Below are positions 57,301 to 64,000 of a stretch of 64,000 nt of DNA, piece after piece (within the stretch, counting starts at the first letter, position 1; each line of letters begins with the position of its first letter). The position numbers and the translations under genes were made by a program. Source of the stretch: Trochalopteron elliotii (Eukaryota; Chordata; Aves; Passeriformes; Leiothrichidae). The stretch is taken from NCBI GenBank assembly GCA_024734555.1, contig JANPWX010020199.1, forward strand, positions 3,167,150 through 3,231,149, written 5' to 3'. A model generated the notes under the pieces. The model was not told the DNA's origin and searched no databases. It saw only the letters and a list, made by a program, of their open reading frames with translations.

Positions 57301-59862
57301 TATTTTAGTTCTAAGTACTTCTTGTATTTTATTACAACAGGCCACTACTTGTATTTGTTTAGGCCAGTTTTTGTGTATGATCTACAGTAAAAATCCTTTG
57401 CCAGCAAGTACTTTGTTAGCAGTAGCTGCATATAGCATTCATATGCAGCAGACCATAACTGCAGCCTTTATGGTTTATTCTGTTCATGCCTTCTGAACTT
57501 TGAACTTTTCTGCGTAAATTCAGGAGAACTTGTTAGTTGTAACTTGGTTATGAACAACTAAGGGAGGGACCAGTGAAGTTCTTAGATGGTAAGATGACAT
57601 TGAAAGCAATATTATTCTTCTGTGCTATAAATTAGGATTTGAATATATGCCTGTCCAAATTTGAAGTTTGCTGAAAACCAAAGAACAGTTGTAAGTTTTA
57701 CTGACATAATGGTCTTGCAATAAAAATTCTAAGCAATCAGAAAATCAGCTTCTGAAAAGAGGTGCAAGCATTACACCTCTGGAAGAGAACAATCTCATTG
57801 CATTTCAGAAGTGACTTGGCATTGATCTGTGTCCTTGCAGTACTTGTTCCTAATTGATGGCCTTATTTGCCACAGCTAAACTAATTCTGGAGGGTCCAGC
57901 TTAAGACTTTGCAATTCCCTCTGGAGGACAGAGAAAAAGATCTGATTTTTACCAGAGTAGTATTTCTCAACAGTGCAGTATGAAGGCAGTTGCCCATTAG
58001 CAGAATGATGAATGGCAGAAGTTACTGGTCCTCAAGAATTACTGTCTGCTGGAGAATAAGATATTGTACTTGTTCAGGCAAACCACAACTTGTCAACAAT
58101 TTGTTACTCAAGCAGTGACTCCTTTCTAGTGTTAATTTTATAGTTCCATCTTTGACAAAAGCCATCTATTTGCATTCCTTTTTGTAGGGGGCAAGAAGTC
58201 TCACCACTCACCTTGCACAGGGAGAACGGCTAGCAAAAGCAGTTACAGTCACGGCAGGCAAATATAATTTTCACCATACTTGCCTTATTCACATCTTCTG
58301 TCTATGTTTTGTGTATCACACACAAGAAACAGGCACACCCATTCAAGAAACAACTGCTGATGTGTGTGATGTTGAAAAAGAAATTAACTGGCAGAATACA
58401 TTTCCTGAGCAGTGCAGCTGAATGTTTTATTACACATTGTAGTCAACAGCATTTCAAAATAAAAGTGGTAAACCTCTGAGGTGTGACCTGCATAGTAGTT
58501 TAGTTTCATGTTCTTTATATATGCTAGGTATTTTATCAGAACACTTGAAAATTACACCTTAAGGACCAAATTCTTGCTGCAGACAGAAGTTCACAGAATA
58601 ATGCAGAATTGTTTCCCAGTCACCAGTGAGGTGAAATACCTTTTTTAAGAAAATAAAACCTCAAAACCAACCAATGAAAAAGCCCCAAAACCCTAATAAA
58701 TAGTAATGTAGTAACAATAAAAAATAGTATTTCTTACTATCAAAAGACAATAAGATACAGAGAATGTGCTGTTACAGTGTTCTTCCAGTATCTAATCTCA
58801 GTAATAAGTTTTCAAAACTACACCTACTAGTCCTCAAATAAAAAGGATGTTTCCAAACATTCAGCTTTTTCTCAGCATTCTCTTATTTTTCTAATTAAAC
58901 CATGCTTTAAAATTCTTCACCACATTCCTTTTATATATTTTGGGGTTTAATTTTTATTGATTTGTTGTCTGTTTCCACCTAGTTTGTTCTGTAGGAAAGT
59001 AAACAAGTACATCAACAATTACATAGATTGCTGTCATCTGCCAGCTCACTTGACAGTTCTGAGGTAAGAAAGTATTGCCCTAAGAGGTGGAGAAAGTGAG
59101 GCAAAGGGCTCAAATTTCATCACTAGTGAGGGCACTGGTGTAAACCAGGATTCTATAAATTCTTAATTTCTGCCATATAATCTTTGTAAGCCAAATTATC
59201 TTTAACTATGATTTATGCTGATTCCAAAAAGTAATATATTTTAATGTGTTTCTTTTTACCAAAATACTAAAGGCAATGTGTTCTTCTAACTAGACAAACA
59301 GTTCTTCAAATTACTGCCATTTATCTATGTTACTATGGTCCTTCCAAGTGGGTTTATATTAAAATGCATAGTCAATTATTTTTTAGTTACCTGAACTCAG
59401 AAGTTACATAAAGTTTTTCAGAGGAATCAGCTGCTAACAAGCTTATGTCCATAAAGACTGTATGTCTTTTTTTTACAGTGGTCACCAAGAATTGCACTAT
59501 TTGTTTCAAGATTTTACTGTTGAGGCATAGAATTTAGTGCAAATGCTTAGACACAATATCAAGCAAAATGCATACAATTTTTTTTGTGCAGAAGAAACAC
59601 AATGGCATAAATCTTACACTATTAGTAGACATTGCAGAGGACCTTAAAAAGGAATGTCAGCAAAACACTTTGCAAAAGAACAAAACAAAGGATTCCCTAT
59701 CCTCTTTTACAGCATAGTACAATTAAACTCCAGTGTGTTTTTGGGAAGCCTGCTTAAAACCAACACAGCTAAAACATTGTTTACTGATACTCAGCCTACC
59801 TCCAGAATTTTGTTTCAAGTAGTATAAGGCTTGAGCAGTGTAACAGGTAAAAACAACAGCTA
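57301..59862. other. Space between the convergent LYSMD3 and POLR3G 3' ends
   Basis: Probably contains the POLR3G 3' UTR on the minus strand and possibly the distal LYSMD3 3' UTR. A further plus-strand AATAAA is at 58458-58463. No coding or repeat feature recognised. Confidence 0.5.
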
Positions 59863-59946
59863 CTATGTTGCTTCAACCATATTGTCATCACTGACAACAC
59901 CAAAGGCATCTCCATCTTCAAAATAGGAAGAAATGTAGTCATTTTC
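59863..59946 (-). pseudogene. POLR3G: POLR3G last exon (coding part), gene possibly decayed
   Basis: Acceptor TTGGTTTAG, then 27 codons and TAG (59865-59863). It reads ENDYISSYFEDGDAFG, then VVSDDNMVEAT, matching the conserved acidic C-terminus of the RNA polymerase III subunit RPC7 (RPC32 alpha), which belongs to the RPC3-RPC6-RPC7 initiation subcomplex. Compared with the usual ending DEATY, the final Tyr codon is a stop here and an Asp is Val. Taken alone this exon would be functional; the label follows the lesions in the upstream exon at 61341-61409. If that exon call is wrong, this is an ordinary CDS. Confidence 0.75.
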
Positions 59947-61340
59947 CTAAACCAACGGAAAAATAACATTACTGTATGTGTAGAGAAGACAATTTGTAGA
60001 AGAAAAATTATTTAAACTGCACTTGAGCACCCATACTTTAAAACAGTAATAGGTTCTTGGGAAAGAAAAAGGGAAATCCTGTAATGAAGTCCTGATATAT
60101 ATAAACAACAGGCATTACTGTTTTAGTGATGAAAAGGAGTAATTGTGTGTATTGATTGTGTCAGAACACATTCTTGTGTACAAGATCTTTTTTTGCAGAG
60201 CTCTGTGAGTAACAAGTCTAGAACACTCACTTAAATTTACAGCACAGTGTAGTGCAAGATCATGAATGTAATAATTTCTCCCACAACAACACTGTTTTAT
60301 TGGGAGCTCGGGACATTTCTTTGCCAGCCAACACACAATCAATGACTGAGATCTGACTCTGTGTCAATAGGGAAACTAACATTATACCTCTTCATGCTCT
60401 TTTTCATCACATTCCTCTGGTTCTTCTGCTTCTTCATCATCTTCACCTTCTTTGTCATTTGTTTTGTCTTTCTCATCTTCAGATTTTACTTCTTCTTCAT
60501 CCTTCTTTTCTAGCTCTTGTCACAAAGCAATCTCTTAACAAGGTAATCCCATGTTATAGCAACGGCATATCCTCCATACTGCCAAAGAGTTAAGATGCAG
60601 TTAACATCAAGACAGTTAGCATAACAATGCTGTGCAAATGTTGTGTGTCAATATTTAAACCAATATGATGTGAAGTACAAGAACTCAATAAGGATTTATT
60701 TGGTAAAGCATCAGCTATAAAAAACTATGTCCTGTCCAATAAACTGAGATTATGATTTTCCTTTACCATCCACTGTTAGAACAGTTGACAGAAGGCCATG
60801 TCATACTTGATAAAGCAATAGCACATACTGTATGTAATAATATAACTGCTTCAAACAACTGGTGGATCACCAGAAAAATACAAAGCTGTTTCACCTTTAA
60901 GGTTCCCACTGCCATATGTTTAGTAATTGCCTACAAAACAGGTCACTTCCTAAGTTTCTATATGTTTCTTCCTTCTCAACTTACTAAATTGTTTTAAGTT
61001 CCAACATCAGCAGATTGGCGAAACAATAAATTTAAAAGCACTGGCACCAGTTCCTCCTTCTACAAGTTCCACTAGTATCTCTGCTGTTGAGGTGAGGCTG
61101 TATTGCTACCCAGTGAAGAGCAACTGGTTGTTGTGTTCAAGTACAAACAAGGGCAAAGTCGTTTCTCCAAAGCCAGACTCTATCCTTACCCACACTGCAG
61201 AACAGTTGTCTGTAAGAGTAACAAGACAAGACCAAAAAAGTCTGTGCTGGTTATTCCATTTGTACTAAAAAACATACTAGGTTTCATTTTCCTTCAATTT
61301 CTATTGTAAAATTTAGAAATAGTATGCACATCTTACCTCA
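59947..61340. other. POLR3G: POLR3G introns between the recognised exons
   Basis: Excluding the exon at 60388-60516, this is two introns of about 440 and 820 bases. No repeat family or additional exon was recognised. Confidence 0.55.
60388..60516 (-). pseudogene. POLR3G: POLR3G penultimate exon (acidic tail), gene possibly decayed
   Basis: Encodes ELEKKDEEEVKSEDEKD, then a Glu/Asp-rich stretch ending EECDEKEHEE, and joins in phase 0 to ENDYI of the last exon. This is the acidic low-complexity region typical of RPC7. The donor is GAG|GTATAA. The upstream border is uncertain: several AG dinucleotides lie near 60514-60520, but the preceding sequence lacks a good pyrimidine tract. The reading frame within the exon is open. 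Confidence 0.72.
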
Positions 61341-61409
61341 GTTTTTTAAATGACATCCAGATCACTTTTAGGCTCAGAGTTTTTTTGCCTCTTTTGTTTT
61401 TGCACCTGG
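61341..61409 (-). pseudogene. POLR3G: POLR3G upstream exon with frameshift and stop
   Basis: A 69-base segment with strong splice sites (acceptor TATTTTATTTCACCAG, donor GAG|GTAAGA). One frame begins AKTKEAKK, like the Lys-rich KKAKDAGK part of RPC7. After a run of seven A residues the similarity continues in another frame as SDLDVI, stop, KTE, where DVLKKME is expected. So there is a frame shift and a nonsense codon (TAA for an expected AAA). Either the gene is decayed in this bird, or this segment is a disused exon and the real one lies elsewhere. Confidence 0.5.
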
Positions 61410-64000
61410 TGAAATAAAATACTTCACTGTTATTTTTTTAATGTGAAAAACAAAAATTCTCTTGTTTTACTTGTTCTTAAGAATAAATTCATCCTGAGGA
61501 TGCTGTAGAAATCCCATACTTTCTGTATTAAAATTACCTTAGACTTTGAGCTGCATCATTCATAGATATGTAAAGGTCTGATTCATGTAAGAAATGCCTG
61601 GAAAGACCAGTATGAAATTCAGTTTGAACAAGTAGTTGACCAAAGGCTGTGCTAAAGTATGACATTCAGCTTCACAAAATGCTAGTTACCTATATACTTA
61701 AAACATGTTAAGAAACTAGAACAAAATCTCACTTGTCATGTTTAATCGTCTTGAAAAGATAAAAATTCATTTTTGCTACTTTTTACAAGACATTAATGAT
61801 GGGTGCTTCAGACAAGTAGATGTAAAAAAATGAGGCAGGAGTTGATTAGCTCTAATAGAAGTCATGGTTTTTATAGCCACATGGCTTTTGGACTACTCAT
61901 CTAATGAATCTGCATTGTGTATTTCTACTTAGTCTCCTGATTCATTAACATAATCTTTATCAAGTTACTCCCTGATTAACTACATGGTGGAGCAAAGATC
62001 AAAAATAGCATTCCATATACTCAGGTAAAAGTTACTTGAATGGCAGCACCCTAAACCAAAGTTCCCCAAATACCAGCCAGATACTCAAGGACGCAAAACA
62101 CTGGAAACTGCTGAGAAAACACCTATTTTATCAAAAGCATTTGTCATAAATAACATTGAGTTTATTCCAGTGTTTTGCCTAGGAAAGGATTATATGACTA
62201 AAGCACTGCACAGAGCTCAGGGGACTCAAGCTGCTCTGCACAAACACGAACAGCATCAAAGCAAACACATCCAAAATGAAATAGGCTTTTTAGGAAAACG
62301 AGCAGAAAGTGCAATTCAGAATTACCATCCCTGCACAAACTCCTGCAGGCTTTTACAGGTAATGCATATAGAACAAACAGACATGGGATTTGTCTCTAAA
62401 AGTTGGGCATCTGTGGCCCTTATAAAATTAGAGACACTGACCCATTGTTAGAACTTCAAGCAAAATAGCTCCCTACATTACATACCTTAGAGGTGCAATG
62501 GAATACAATCTAATCTAATTTCCAAACACCTGGTCTTGCAGTGCTTGGGCTAAAATGCATACATTTGAGTGCTGTATACCTGTGCATATGGCCGGCCAAC
62601 AATGTCAACTGAACCCAGATGACATCTCTTATTTATTTATTTATGTATTTTTTTTTCTTTTCAGCAGGCTGTTGGTATGCTGCTGGTATCTAGGATACTG
62701 CATTTCACAGCCCAGGGTCACTGGGAGAGAGGTGGAATTCTACCCCAAGCTTTGTCACTGAGAAGCCAGGTGGTCAGGTCCTCAGTTAAAACATTCAGGG
62801 AAACCAGAAAGAGGGTGGGGAGGTGTGTAAAAGTAAAGCTGCCTCTGTGCATGGAACTGTATTGATCCCAAAACCACTCCTGGAAGCTAAAAAGGGAGAA
62901 CACTAGGAGCCTGGTTTGAATTTCTCTACAAATTCTGTTGATTTGTTCACCTTTGTTCCACCATGGTTGAAGTGTCACCTAAGTTATCTATCCTCAAAAT
63001 ACAGCAAAGACACATACCAGGAGCTCTAATGGGTCATTGATCAGCTATGAGTGAACTTCCTGAATCATCAGGATTCCACAAAGAACCCCCTAAATACATC
63101 ATCAGGAGTCCACGAAAAAGCCCTAATCCCACATGGTTTTTGCTTTTATGGGAACTGACTTTTTAATCCAATCAAATTCTGATGGTCAGCTGATCTTTGC
63201 CATTATAACATGTAGAGGCCTGTATTTTTAAGAGCCAGTACAGAAACTGGTACTAAAGAAAGCTGATTCCCCCAGTGAGCAGTGATTCTCTTTTTATGAT
63301 CATTACAACATTATTTTAACAAGAAATAGTAATCTTAATTTATGATTTCACTGGATCTTGAGGCAAAAGCTATTGTGCATTGGCTTATAAAAGCCCATGG
63401 TTTCTTTTGGAATATAAACCCCATGTATATTCTGGTCCCACCTTTGGAGATTTTGCAAATAAATATTTCATTTTCAGTTGAATCTTACAGTCTACCTTCA
63501 GTACCACGCTTCTCAATGATGCTCTAAAAAGGAACAAAGATTCCAGCTGAGCCAGTCTCTGTCACTACGCACATTCCCATTCCTTTTTCTTTTTATCTGT
63601 GAACTGAAAAATGACACATGAAAGATCTGGAGAAAAAGAACAAGAAAGCAAACAATTATACATAAACAGACAGCCTAACACAGGAGGCCAAGTGTTTCTT
63701 CTCACAGGAGGCCACAGATTTCTACAGAGAACTTTAAGTTGTGCATACTAGAAAACACTTTGAATAACAAATGACGCTGTGTAATAAAAATAGGTTTTCC
63801 TGTGAGAACTACCACTACCAGTTCCAACTGCTTTTGAAGGAACTGATTCACAATTCTGCAGACAAAACCTGAAAATAAAAAAAATAGTAAAATCAGGAAA
63901 ATAGAAAATAACCCACATTGAATTAAATATAAAAGGCTAAAAAAAATGCAAAAGTCAACCAATTCATTAAGAAGATAATTGAGAAAACCAAAATATAAAG
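61410..64000. other. POLR3G: Probable POLR3G intron to window edge
   Basis: I searched the minus strand for the conserved RPC7 core motifs (such as KEEWIPDW or RMPYFIE) and saw none, so the earlier exons are either past the right edge or lost. A 34-base imperfect tandem duplication lies at 63064-63130. Open frames such as 62170-62451 have no recognisable family. Confidence 0.5.
63064..63130. repeat. Imperfect 34-base tandem duplication
   Basis: ATCATCAGGATTCCACAAAG at 63064 is repeated as ATCATCAGGAGTCCACGAAA at 63098, and both copies continue into a CCCTAA word. Confidence 0.75.

Noticed and set aside
62170..62451. 93-codon plus-strand ORF in the presumed POLR3G intron.
   Set aside because: No family match, compositionally ordinary, antisense to POLR3G; probably chance.

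Overview
This window is vertebrate, almost certainly avian, nuclear DNA. Coding exons are small, separated by AT-rich introns and bounded by GT/AG splice sites. The recognisable transposons are CR1 LINEs with the usual avian CR1 3' end, and gene density is low. Three genes identify the locus: ADGRV1 (minus strand), LYSMD3 (plus strand) and POLR3G (minus strand). This is the human 5q14 order POLR3G-LYSMD3-ADGRV1 read from the other strand. From general knowledge of chicken synteny the segment is probably on the Z chromosome; that is inference.

Layout. Positions 376-37609 hold the first fourteen coding exons of ADGRV1 (VLGR1/GPR98), transcribed right to left. They join in frame to 911 residues: a signal peptide followed by Calx-beta repeats. 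The rest of this very large adhesion GPCR lies beyond the left edge. The first coding exon is only 22 coding bases, in a GC-rich block at about 37.6 kb, 11.5 kb upstream of exon 2. Intron 11 (1630-10207) carries a decayed CR1 and a CR1 3' end. About 37.9-50.6 kb is the intergenic space between the two divergent genes, with simple repeats, a CR1 3' end and a (TATACA)n microsatellite. A CpG-rich block at 50.64-51.56 kb, broken by 300 Ns, holds the LYSMD3 promoter region. LYSMD3 has two coding exons (51222-51482 and 53436-54044) encoding a 289-residue LysM membrane protein. From about 59.86 kb, the 3' end of POLR3G is present on the minus strand, converging on LYSMD3.

The genes do not form a functional pathway. 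ADGRV1 is a giant cell-surface receptor, LYSMD3 an internal-membrane LysM protein and POLR3G an RNA polymerase III subunit; their adjacency is old vertebrate synteny. I found no hidden biological system. The most notable points are signs of decay in POLR3G (frame breaks inside an exon with intact splice sites), the recovered ADGRV1 first exon with two upstream mini-ORFs, and an inverted repeat whose right arm ends exactly at the assembly gap, which may be a fold-back artefact.
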